From: Candidatus Pelearchaeum sp.
GTDB taxonomy: Archaea; Thermoproteota; Nitrososphaeria_A; Caldarchaeales; Caldarchaeaceae
Length of the DNA stretch: 25,459 nt
NCBI GenBank assembly: GCA_015520425.1
Contig: WAQC01000070.1
Span: 1 to 25,459, forward strand
Reading direction: 5' to 3'
Below are positions 1 to 7,025 of this stretch, one piece after another (within the stretch, counting starts at the first letter, position 1; the number at the start of each line of letters is the position of its first letter). Below the pieces are notes generated by a model, which was given only the letters and a program-made list of their open reading frames with translations, made no database searches and was not told where the DNA came from. Made by a program: the position numbers and the translations under genes.

Positions 1-639
1 CTCCATCTTCTTGATTATGTTTATCGCCCTCTTGGCTGTGAGCCAGCTTTCGCCAGGGTCTACGTGCAGTCTTACACCATCTCCAGCAACCTCTCTAATA
101 GTCTTAATACGCTCAACATCCTCAGAAGCTCCAGCGCCAACCTTAACCTTAAGCACCTTAACACCGCGCTTGACTATCTGCTCAACATATTCTGGAAGAG
201 TGTCAAGGCTTGCTGTAGGGACAAGGTCGCATACCTGCGGGTTGTCTTTTAGCCTTCCCCCCAAGAGGCTGTAGATTGGTTTTCCAAGCGATTTGCCCAG
301 CGCATCATATAAGGCAATCTCAACAGCGGCCTTAGCCGCGTAATTACCGCGGATAGCAGAATCCATAACGCGGGCAATCTCAGAACAACTAGAAAACTCA
401 CGCCCAACTATCTTTTTTCCCAAGACCTCCTCAATAACCAGGGAGACCGTTCTGGGAGTCTCGCCCACAAACGGGACAGGAGCAGCCTCGCCGAACCCAA
501 CAGAACCATCATCAAGAACAAGCCTAACAAAAACATCATCCAAAACATTCTTAGCTACAGCCTCCTGCCTCTTAACACTCTGATAAACGTTCTTCAAAGG
601 AATACTAACGCGAAAACACTCAACGGATATTATGCGCAT
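1..639 (-). CDS. Mandelate racemase/muconate lactonizing enzyme family protein (enolase superfamily), 3' end beyond window
   Basis: The reading frame is open from ATG at 639 to the left edge, giving 213 N-terminal residues. The capping domain (about residues 1-130) has the family's NYAAKAAVEIALYDALGK stretch. The barrel follows with the KxK catalytic motif (K164-V-K166) and the first metal-ligand region VDPGES (D194), where the usual D-x-N is D-x-G. The remaining metal ligands and second catalytic base lie outside the window. Family members abstract an alpha proton to racemise, epimerise, dehydrate or cycloisomerise carboxylates; the KxK arrangement fits the muconate-lactonizing or dipeptide-epimerase branch, but substrate cannot be assigned. 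GGAG lies 3 nt before the ATG. The gene follows the TAXI binding protein by 32 nt on the same strand, so the two probably share a transcript and perhaps a substrate. Confidence 0.85.
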   Translation of the reverse strand, partial: MRIISVECFRVSIPLKNVYQSVKRQEAVAKNVLDDVFVRLVLDDGSVGFGEAAPVPFVGETPRTVSLVIEEVLGKKIVGREFSSCSEIARVMDSAIRGNYAAKAAVEIALYDALGKSLGKPIYSLLGGRLKDNPQVCDLVPTASLDTLPEYVEQIVKRGVKVLKVKVGAGASEDVERIKTIREVAGDGVRLHVDPGESWLTAKRAINIIKKME

Positions 640-671
640 AACTCCAAAAAGAATTTAGGAGGAAATATATC

Positions 672-1727
672 TTATTTGTAAAGCTCGGCTGGCGGCCTAA
701 GATTGTCAGGGATTTCCAAACCGATTTCCTCATAGTATTTGAGGGCGCCAGGATGTAGTGGAACTCCAGTCCTGAATATGTATTCAGGCGACAGCGCGGC
801 GGCTGGCTTGTATATCTTCGCCATCACATCCTTATTCTCAAACACAGCCTTAGTCATCCTATATACCAAATCCTCATCAAGGTCGTAGCGCACAGCCATA
901 ATCGTCCAAGGAGCGGGAACACGCGCCTTACCAGCACCCTCATACCAAGTCCCGAAATCAAACTCCTCTATCGGTATGGTTGGTAGAGCCTCCTTAAGCT
1001 TCTGCTCCTCCTCAGGAGTTAATGTAAGAATCCTCAAGGGCTCTGTAACTGAAATCTCCTTATACTGCACAGCCAAGCCGCCCGCGAGCGCAGCGTCTAT
1101 ATCGCCTGCCTTCAGCATCTGCGCAGCGTCGCCATGAGGCACATTCACTATCTCGGCTGGCTTTATGCCTAGCGCGTCTAGGATAACACGGCCCAGCTTA
1201 TCAGCCAGAGAGCCGCGTGTCAGGAGGTTTATCTTCTTCCCATTAAGGTCTGAGAAGGTCTTTAGGTCTGAGCTGGCCTTAACGAGGAAGTGGAGATACA
1301 TCGGCGGCGCTATCGCATACATCTGGAGGACATACACACCCTCCTCCTTGAACGCCCCCTTACGGTTAAGAATATCAAGAGCATCTAGGTTTGTTATCAC
1401 GCCCATATCGCCCAGACCTTGGTGAAGCCTCTTCGCATTACCAACATATCCAGGCGTTCCGATAACTGTTAAACGCACATCTTCCAGCACTGCCCCGACA
1501 GCCTGGCTGAAGGCAAGCGACTGCATATACCCACCCCCACCCACGAGGCCGCCGAATATCTTCAGCTCCTTCACAGCCTGGGTAGGCGCCGCCTCGGTCT
1601 CAGTAACCACAGTAGTGGCGGGCGGTCTTGTAGCTAGATACACGACAGCACCTGCCAGAACAAGCACGACGACTATCAGGACGGCAGTTACCTTGCTTAC
1701 GGCCCTGCTTTTTTCCTTGGATAACAT
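672..1727 (-). CDS. TAXI family TRAP transporter solute-binding protein
   Basis: 351 residues. An N-terminal signal anchor (about residues 10-32, VLIVVVLVLAGAVVYLA) is followed by a Thr/Pro-rich linker and then a two-lobed binding domain. The domain begins LKIFGGLVGGGGYMQSLAFS, carries the TGS-like GTPGYVGNAKRLHQG region, the SDLNGKKINL motif and the GVPLHPGALKYYEE C-terminal signature typical of TAXI proteins. It is exposed outside the membrane and probably captures an organic acid or amino-acid-like solute. Known TAXI systems work with a fused DctQM-type permease; none is visible here, so the permease is either outside the window or elsewhere. The gene sits just upstream of the enolase-superfamily gene. 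No clear Shine-Dalgarno is seen. Confidence 0.85.
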   Translation of the reverse strand: MLSKEKSRAVSKVTAVLIVVVLVLAGAVVYLATRPPATTVVTETEAAPTQAVKELKIFGGLVGGGGYMQSLAFSQAVGAVLEDVRLTVIGTPGYVGNAKRLHQGLGDMGVITNLDALDILNRKGAFKEEGVYVLQMYAIAPPMYLHFLVKASSDLKTFSDLNGKKINLLTRGSLADKLGRVILDALGIKPAEIVNVPHGDAAQMLKAGDIDAALAGGLAVQYKEISVTEPLRILTLTPEEEQKLKEALPTIPIEEFDFGTWYEGAGKARVPAPWTIMAVRYDLDEDLVYRMTKAVFENKDVMAKIYKPAAALSPEYIFRTGVPLHPGALKYYEEIGLEIPDNLRPPAELYK

Positions 1728-1758
1728 AGTCTCGCGGGCTTTACCCCGCCTAGCCTGC

Positions 1759-1769
1759 TTTTAAATTTT
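1759..1769 (-). promoter_or_regulatory. Probable TATA box of the TAXI-protein operon
   Basis: On the minus strand this reads aaaatttaaaa, preceded by purine-rich gag. Its centre is about 37 nt upstream of the ATG at 1727, which leaves a short leader of roughly 10 nt. That leader contains a five-pair inverted repeat (GCGGG at 1734-1738 and CCCGC at 1745-1749). Confidence 0.45.
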
Positions 1770-1818
1770 CTCAAGCCCAGACATAAACCCCATTAAGAAA
1801 AACCAAACAAAAACCTGG

Positions 1819-2412
1819 CTATAGCTCTAATTTTTTTATCAGCCCCACAAGCACGGCAGCGCGGGAATTATCCTCAAGCCACTCAGCAATATTCACGGCA
1901 TCGTAGATATCGCGGCCAGCGCATACGACGCCATGCCGCTTCAACAACACCGCCCTAACATCACCATCCCTAAACGCCTCAGAAACATAGCGCGCCAGCT
2001 CCTCAGAGCCAGCAGGAGCATACTCAACTAAAGGAATCTTCTTCAAATACGTCTTGGAAGGCCCAGTAACCAGCGGAGGCACACGCTCAGCAAGCGCAAA
2101 CGCGGTAGAGTAGGGCGGATGACCATGAATAACAGCGTTCAACTCAGGCCTAGCCTTGTAAATCCCAAGATGGAAGCGATACTCCTTGGAGGGCTGCCCC
2201 TCACCCCAAAGCTTACGCCCCTCAAGGTCTATAACAACAATATCCGAACTCCTAAAACCACCCGCGTGAGCGCCAGTAGCCTTAATGTAAACCCGCCCCT
2301 CATCACGGTCAAACACACTAAAATTACCACTAGCAGCAGGAAACCAACCAGCAGAACCTAACCTACCCAAACACCCAGCCAAATCACGCAACAACTCATC
2401 AACAACATACAT
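1819..2412 (-). CDS. Class II aldolase/adducin family protein
   Basis: 197 residues from the ATG at 2412. Longer starts (TTG 2451, ATG 2445) would add a hydrophobic stretch LMFILWWVFVVF that does not look like part of the family, so the internal ATG is preferred. Family landmarks in order are ASGNFS (residues 27-32, phosphate binding), TGPSK-like loops, the PSKE catalytic-glutamate motif (E77), the zinc ligands H96-G-H98 and the third zinc histidine in KRHG (H160). Relatives include fuculose-1-phosphate, ribulose-phosphate and methylthioribulose-phosphate enzymes; all activate a carbonyl with a zinc ion. Length is slightly below the usual 210-230. The substrate cannot be told. It is followed by the TAXI gene after about 90 nt, with an apparent separate promoter. 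Confidence 0.85.
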   Translation of the reverse strand: MYVVDELLRDLAGCLGRLGSAGWFPAASGNFSVFDRDEGRVYIKATGAHAGGFRSSDIVVIDLEGRKLWGEGQPSKEYRFHLGIYKARPELNAVIHGHPPYSTAFALAERVPPLVTGPSKTYLKKIPLVEYAPAGSEELARYVSEAFRDGDVRAVLLKRHGVVCAGRDIYDAVNIAEWLEDNSRAAVLVGLIKKLEL

Positions 2413-2493
2413 AAACACCACAAACACCCACCACAAAATAAACATTAGCAAACGAAAGATTTACAACATACGACAACAAACACAAAAACGCAT

Positions 2494-2568
2494 GGGCCCG
2501 TAGCTCAGCCAGGATAGAGCACCGGGCTTTTAACCCGGGGGTCGCGGGTTCAAAGCCCGCCGGGCCCG
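2494..2568 (+). tRNA. tRNA-Lys (anticodon UUU)
   Basis: A full cloverleaf folds. The acceptor stem GGGCCCG (2494-2500) pairs with CGGGCCC (2561-2567) and is followed by discriminator G at 2568. The anticodon stem CCGGG/CCCGG (2522-2526, 2534-2538) holds the loop CTTTTAA with TTT at 2529-2531. The T stem GCGGG/CCCGC holds the loop TTCAAAG. There is no intron, and CCA is not encoded (the sequence continues GTT), as is usual in archaea. Confidence 0.96.
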
Positions 2569-2580
2569 GTTGTTATTTTC
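2569..2580 (+). terminator. T-rich stop downstream of tRNA-Lys
   Basis: A T-rich run including TTTT (2576-2579) directly follows the tRNA 3' end. This is the usual form of archaeal RNA polymerase termination after tRNA genes. Confidence 0.35.
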
Positions 2581-2746
2581 GTTGTTTGGTTAGTGTGTTT
2601 ATTGTGAGGAGGAGTAGTGCTATGCCTATTATGAAGAGGAGTAGGCCTGTGAGTTCTATTATTAGTCTCCAGCTTAGTGCTGCTCCTATTATTATGAGGA
2701 GTAGTGCTAGTATGAGGAGGAGTGGTTTTGCTGTTTGTAGGCTCAC
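2573..2746 (-). CDS. Small two-helix membrane protein (57 aa), unknown function
   Basis: A 57-residue frame runs from GTG at 2746 to TAA at 2573-2575. The translation starts MSLQTAKP, then has two hydrophobic helices (about residues 9-24 and 28-47) separated by the short loop SWR, and ends with the charged tail TLTKQRK. Long continuous hydrophobicity with charges only at the termini and loop is unlikely by chance. The arrangement resembles a helical hairpin. No ATG is in frame and no strong Shine-Dalgarno is seen. A TATA-like run (minus strand aaatatttat, 2778-2787) lies about 36 nt upstream, so it could have its own promoter between the hydantoinase-family gene and the tRNA. No family is recognised. 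Confidence 0.5.
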   Translation of the reverse strand: MSLQTAKPLLLILALLLIIIGAALSWRLIIELTGLLLFIIGIALLLLTINTLTKQRK

Positions 2747-2796
2747 TTCTGGTCGGTTTCTTTGTTTGTTTTGTTGATAAATATTTTTTGGGTTGG

Positions 2797-4380
2797 TTAC
2801 ATTGAGAGGGCTCCTGCTGCTTTTACTCTTATTCTTATGGCGTTTCCTGGTAGGTATGCTAGTGGTATCTCGTCAACCTCTACGACTTGTACGGTGTCTG
2901 GCTTTGCTCCTGCTCTTATCGCTTCTTGTATTGCCATTTCTTTTGCCTGTTTTATCGCCTCGTCGCGGCTCATGTGCTCTAGTGTGAATATTCTGTCTAT
3001 CTCCCCGCTTACTTGTGCTATTGCTGCTCCTATTGCGTTGGCGAACTGGAAGTGTTCTGGTCTTATTACGCGCGAGACGCCCTTCAGCTTGTCGTAGTGT
3101 GATGGTGGTATGATTATTCCTCCTCCACCCACTAGGACGACTGGAAGAGGCTCTGGGCTTGTCTTCATCTTGTCTATTGAGTTCTCCACCAGGCTTATGA
3201 TTTTGCTTACTGCGCGTGTTAGGAAGCTGCCGTCAAGGTTTTTGAGTCTGTTTAGGTCTATTCTTGGGTCGTCTATCTTGGCGTAGCCTGATGCCAGTGC
3301 TACGTCTGTTGTTGTTATCGTGTCTCCTCCCCATGCGAGTCCTTTCCTAACGATGTCGTATCCTACGCTCTGCGGGCCTATCTCTACGTCTGAGTCTGTT
3401 TTTCTTACGATTGTCCCTCCGCCGCAGCCTATTGCTATTAGGTCTGGCATTCTGAAGTTTGTGCGCACACCGCCTATCTCCACCGCTACTGCCGACTCGC
3501 GTGGGAAGCCTCTCACCAGGGCGCCCACTAGGGTTGTTGTCCCACCTATATCCACGACTATTCCGTCTTGTAGCTGTGTTAGGTGTGCTGCTCCTCTTAT
3601 GCTGTTTGTGGGGCCTGAGGCTACTGTTCTTATCGGGTATTTTCGCGCGTAGTCTGCTGACATTAGGGTGCCGTCGTTCTGGGTGAGGTATAGCTTGGCT
3701 TTGTGAAGCCCTGCTTCGCGCATCGCGTTTTCAAACGCGCTTATCGCGGCCTCTGCGACGCTTATTACTGCCGCGTTTAGTATCGCGGCGCTCTCCCGCT
3801 CAAGAAGCCCTATACTCCCAATCTCGTGTGAGAGTGTTACGGGGAAGTTATGCCCAAGCTCCTCGGCTATTATCTCCGCTGCCCTCTTCTCGTGGTCTGT
3901 TGAGACTGGTGAGAAGACCGAGCATACTGCTATAGTCTCGGCTTTCTGTTCGCGCATTTTTCGCGCAGCTTCTCTCAGCTCCTTCTCGTCTAGCGGCGCT
4001 ATCTCGCGGCCATCGTATTCGTGGCCGCCTGTTATGATTGTCCATAGGTTTCCGACGGCTTCGCGGAGGTCTGCTGGGAATGCGCGTAGGGGCTTTATCG
4101 CCAGTGTGGCTGGCTTCGCTATGCGTATAACCCCAACCCTGTTGAGCCGCTTCCGCTCAACTATCGCGTTGGTGCAGTGCGTGGTTCCCAGCATGGCTGC
4201 CTGAATCTCCTCTGGGTCTACGCCGCTGCCTTTCAGGACGTCTCGTAATGCGTTGAGGATTCCCGTCGTTACGTCTGGTGTTGTCTGCGTCTTGACAGCA
4301 TATATGAGGTTGTTCTTCTCGTCTAGGATTACTGCGTCGGTGTGTGTTCCGCCTACGTCTATCCCTATCCTGAGCGGCAT
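2797..4380 (-). CDS. Hydantoinase A/oxoprolinase family protein, copy 1
   Basis: 527 residues with an ASKHA-type nucleotide-binding fold. The first phosphate loop is IGIDVGGTHTDAV (residues 5-17), followed by GTTHCTNAIVERK, ASGPTNS (254-260), the second phosphate loop VDIGGTTT (276-283), GCGGGT (318-323) and the GGGGIIIPP motif near 420. Known family members use ATP to open a cyclic amide (5-oxoproline, hydantoins) or, in carboxylase relatives, to activate a ketone; most work with a HyuB partner, which is absent here. The ATG lies 10 nt after the stop of the DUF917 gene, preceded by GAGGAG, so the two are co-translated. It is an obvious paralogue of the gene at 12567-14150. The exact substrate is not determinable. 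Confidence 0.9.
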   Translation of the reverse strand: MPLRIGIDVGGTHTDAVILDEKNNLIYAVKTQTTPDVTTGILNALRDVLKGSGVDPEEIQAAMLGTTHCTNAIVERKRLNRVGVIRIAKPATLAIKPLRAFPADLREAVGNLWTIITGGHEYDGREIAPLDEKELREAARKMREQKAETIAVCSVFSPVSTDHEKRAAEIIAEELGHNFPVTLSHEIGSIGLLERESAAILNAAVISVAEAAISAFENAMREAGLHKAKLYLTQNDGTLMSADYARKYPIRTVASGPTNSIRGAAHLTQLQDGIVVDIGGTTTLVGALVRGFPRESAVAVEIGGVRTNFRMPDLIAIGCGGGTIVRKTDSDVEIGPQSVGYDIVRKGLAWGGDTITTTDVALASGYAKIDDPRIDLNRLKNLDGSFLTRAVSKIISLVENSIDKMKTSPEPLPVVLVGGGGIIIPPSHYDKLKGVSRVIRPEHFQFANAIGAAIAQVSGEIDRIFTLEHMSRDEAIKQAKEMAIQEAIRAGAKPDTVQVVEVDEIPLAYLPGNAIRIRVKAAGALSM

Positions 4381-4390
4381 CTCCTCTTCT

Positions 4391-5467
4391 TCACCTCTTG
4401 CGCATCCTCTCCTCTATTGGTATGTAGTCTATGTCGTAGCCGAAGTATCTGGGGCCTACTACTTCTAGTGCTTTGGGTGTTCTCCACTTTGGGTTGCATG
4501 GTATTCCTACTACTACTGCTCTGTATCCGTATCTCAGTCCCTCTGTTGTTATTGGCTGGCCTGTCTCCGCCTCCAATACTGTTATTAGGTCTGGGACGCT
4601 CGCGACTATCTCACCATCCCTTATCGCTACGAGGTTCTCGTTTTGGAATCTTATCAAAAGCTCGTGGCCTGAGTATTCGTCTATCCCCTCCAGTCTTGCT
4701 TCTCCCCTGGCGAATCCAGCCACTGTTCTACGCATGACATCAACTATCTTCCCCTTGAATATCTCGTAGCCCTTCACGTATTCTAGCATGGCTTGTATTG
4801 GGTTCTTCTTGTTCTCTCGCAGTATCCTGCCTATGGTCTCGGCCATCGTGATTGAGCCATGGACGGTTGCTTCCTTGATTTGCTTTCCTGTCATGGTGTA
4901 TAGCGCTATTACGGTTGAGCCGCCCATTACAACGGTTGCTGCTCTTGAGATGCGCTCTGTCCATGTGTTGTCTATCGTGTCCAGCATGACTAGGTTGCCC
5001 TTCTCATCAACAATTATCATGGGCGTGGCCTTGACGCCGTAGAGGTGTGGGACTACCATCTGTATCTCTGGGAACGCTCTCCCCATTCCGTCGCAATCAA
5101 CCACCGGCACGCCCAGCCGCGCGGCTACCGCGAGAGGTATGGTTGAGTTTATGCCACCCGCCTCTATTGACATCGTCGCAACAGCCTTCTTTCCAAAACG
5201 CCTCTCCAGTATCCTGAATGCTTCAAGAGCCTCGTCTCCGCGTGGTATCTTCTCTATGATTACTGTCGGAGCGCCCATCATGGCTGTCGGTATGACGAGG
5301 TCGTCGTCATTCACCTCATCTGGGCTTAAGAGCTTGATAGGCCCGTGCTCGCTTATCGCGTCTATCGCCATCAGCTTGCCGATGTATGGGTCTCCGCCTC
5401 CTCCTGTTCCGAGAACAGCCGCTCCTATTGCTATATCCTCTACAGCACGCTCATCCAGCAAGCGCAT
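4391..5467 (-). CDS. DUF917 family protein (S-methyl-thiohydantoin desulfurase-like), copy 1
   Basis: 358 residues. Family landmarks are GAAVLGTGGGGDPYIG (about 14-29), PTAMMGAPT, EAGGINSTIPLAVAA, VVDCDGMGRAFPE and the C-terminal FQNENLVA and VVGPRYFGYDIDY motifs. From memory, Pfam now describes this family through S-methyl-thiohydantoin desulfurase, a zinc enzyme that hydrolyses a thio-substituted hydantoin; whether this archaeal member shares that reaction is unknown. It is first in a two-gene unit with the hydantoinase A-like protein, the usual partner of DUF917 proteins. Its own promoter lies in the divergent region shared with the binding-protein gene. Length is normal for the family. 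Confidence 0.85.
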   Translation of the reverse strand: MRLLDERAVEDIAIGAAVLGTGGGGDPYIGKLMAIDAISEHGPIKLLSPDEVNDDDLVIPTAMMGAPTVIIEKIPRGDEALEAFRILERRFGKKAVATMSIEAGGINSTIPLAVAARLGVPVVDCDGMGRAFPEIQMVVPHLYGVKATPMIIVDEKGNLVMLDTIDNTWTERISRAATVVMGGSTVIALYTMTGKQIKEATVHGSITMAETIGRILRENKKNPIQAMLEYVKGYEIFKGKIVDVMRRTVAGFARGEARLEGIDEYSGHELLIRFQNENLVAIRDGEIVASVPDLITVLEAETGQPITTEGLRYGYRAVVVGIPCNPKWRTPKALEVVGPRYFGYDIDYIPIEERMRKR

Positions 5468-5487
5468 AGGCTTTCGGCTACGTGGGA

Positions 5488-5503
5488 TATTAGATAATTA
5501 ATT
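5488..5503 (-). promoter_or_regulatory. Probable TATA box for the DUF917/hydantoinase pair 1
   Basis: The minus strand reads aattaattatctaata. Its centre is about 28 nt from the ATG at 5467, which fits a leaderless transcript. The 136-bp gap between 5467 and 5604 is a divergent promoter region, visibly richer in A and T than the genes on both sides. Confidence 0.45.
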
Positions 5504-5570
5504 AGCATTAATTAGATTTGGTTAAACATATGATAATTGATGGGTTTTTGTTCTGAGAAACTTTAGTAAA

Positions 5571-5580
5571 GTTTATATAA
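5571..5580 (+). promoter_or_regulatory. TATA box of the binding-protein gene
   Basis: The sequence gtttatataa is preceded by the BRE-like agtaaa. Its centre is 28 nt upstream of the ATG at 5604, so transcription should begin at or very near the start codon (leaderless). Confidence 0.7.
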
Positions 5581-5603
5581 CTTCTATAAGGTTTTTTCCG
5601 CGC

Positions 5604-7010
5604 ATGTCGTCTCAAAAGGTCTCTAGGAGGAAGTTCATCGCCATCGCTGGCGGTGCTGTAATAGTAGCGGCGGCGGCAGGGCTTGCCTACACGACCTTCA
5701 CGACACCGCAGCAGAGGACGCTCAGATACTCCACGCACCCATTCTACTTCCCGCAGGACGCGGAGCAGAAGTTTGAGGAAGAGAACCCGAACCTGGATGT
5801 GGAAGTGACTTATGAGGAGTTCTTCGTCATGACGCAGAAGCAGCTGGCCAACCCCCAGACCTGGGATGTGGCCAGCTCTGGCAGGTATAGGATTATCATA
5901 GACGCTGGTATTGTTAGGCCTATTCCTGTTGAGAAGATTCCGCGCTGGCAGCCTGATAAGGTTTTGAGAATCTTCCAGGAGCCGCAGCGCTTCCTGAAGG
6001 CTGGCGACCTTGAGGAGACTGTCAAGCGGTTTAACAAGCTGATGTGGTTTGAGCCGAACAAGGTGTTTAGCGCTGTCCCGATTATGTGGAACTTTGACTC
6101 GCTAACCTACCTGCCAGAGATGCTCCCATACCAAGAGCGCGGCGCCCAGTATCGCGATGTAGAGTATGGAGAGCTCTGGAACCCAGAGTGGAAGGGACAC
6201 ACAGCCATGCAGGATGAGGCGTTTACCGTCTTCACAGAGGTGGCCAACTACCTAGACGCGACGAAGCAGATTACGATAACGAGCGCCATCACGAACCTAA
6301 GCCAGCAGGAGGTTGACCAGATATATGACTACCTGCTCCCGATAGTTAAGGACGGGTTCATCAAGACCTTCTGGTTCAAGTATGGTGATATTGTATCGCT
6401 TATGTCCACCCGCGAGATATGGATAGCGAGCACTTGGCAGCCTGTTAGCTTTGACACGCGTAAGGCTGGGACTCCAGCGTATTATGCTGCGCTCAAGCAT
6501 GGGCCGTTCTTCTGGTATAACTCCACATACGTCTCCAAGATGATTGACGACGCTACGGCTGAGGAGGCTATGAAGCTGGTTAACTGGCAGCTCAGCCTCT
6601 TTACGCAGCTCCTCTACACCAGGCAGGGCTATCCGACGCCTGCTTATGGGTGGGATGATTACAAGAACGCTATGGGGGACGAGTTTTATGACTGGTTCTA
6701 TAATGGGAAGGCAACCTACCTGCCCATTAATGAGGTTCTTAAGATAACGTTCCCAGACAAGCCTGACTTGGCTGAGCTTCCAGAGAGGTTGCAGCACGCT
6801 CTCTTCGTCCCAGACCTATACTTCAAGCACTTCTGGGTTGGTGAGCCGCCTAGGACAGGCTCTCCGCATCCGAAGGGGAACATAAGAGACCTGGGCTCGG
6901 TTCAGGAGAAGGAGGAGATGACGCGCTACTTCCTCTCGCCAGACCTGCCAGACAACAACGACTACTACGTCAAGAAGTATGAGGAGCTGAAGGCGCTGGT
7001 TCCAAAGTAA
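5604..7010 (+). CDS. Tat-exported ABC transporter substrate-binding protein (spermidine/putrescine-type)
   Basis: 468 residues and the only plus-strand protein gene. The N-terminus has a twin-arginine motif SRRKFI (residues 7-12) followed by a hydrophobic stretch rich in Ala, Gly and Val (about 13-30), so it is probably exported folded through Tat. There is no lipobox cysteine. The mature part resembles the PotD/extracellular family 1 binding proteins (starts TLRYSTHPFYFPQDAEQKFE). At 468 residues it is longer than PotD (about 350), which suggests a different ligand. It converges on the chaperonin-like gene with 15 nt between stop codons, and the permease and ATPase genes lie just beyond on the other strand. 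The natural ligand is probably whatever the flanking hydantoinase-type enzymes process, but this is inference. Confidence 0.8.
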   Translation: MSSQKVSRRKFIAIAGGAVIVAAAAGLAYTTFTTPQQRTLRYSTHPFYFPQDAEQKFEEENPNLDVEVTYEEFFVMTQKQLANPQTWDVASSGRYRIIIDAGIVRPIPVEKIPRWQPDKVLRIFQEPQRFLKAGDLEETVKRFNKLMWFEPNKVFSAVPIMWNFDSLTYLPEMLPYQERGAQYRDVEYGELWNPEWKGHTAMQDEAFTVFTEVANYLDATKQITITSAITNLSQQEVDQIYDYLLPIVKDGFIKTFWFKYGDIVSLMSTREIWIASTWQPVSFDTRKAGTPAYYAALKHGPFFWYNSTYVSKMIDDATAEEAMKLVNWQLSLFTQLLYTRQGYPTPAYGWDDYKNAMGDEFYDWFYNGKATYLPINEVLKITFPDKPDLAELPERLQHALFVPDLYFKHFWVGEPPRTGSPHPKGNIRDLGSVQEKEEMTRYFLSPDLPDNNDYYVKKYEELKALVPK

Positions 7011-7025
7011 GTCGCATATCTTTCC

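Noticed and set aside
1734..1749. Hairpin GCGGG/CCCGC before the TAXI gene as a riboswitch
   Set aside because: A single five-pair stem in a leader of about 10-30 nt is too small for any riboswitch known to me.
2586..2777. 63-residue plus-strand frame after tRNA-Lys
   Set aside because: Its Ser/Arg/Met-rich translation looks like the reverse of the hydrophobic minus-strand microprotein, which is the better reading of the same DNA.
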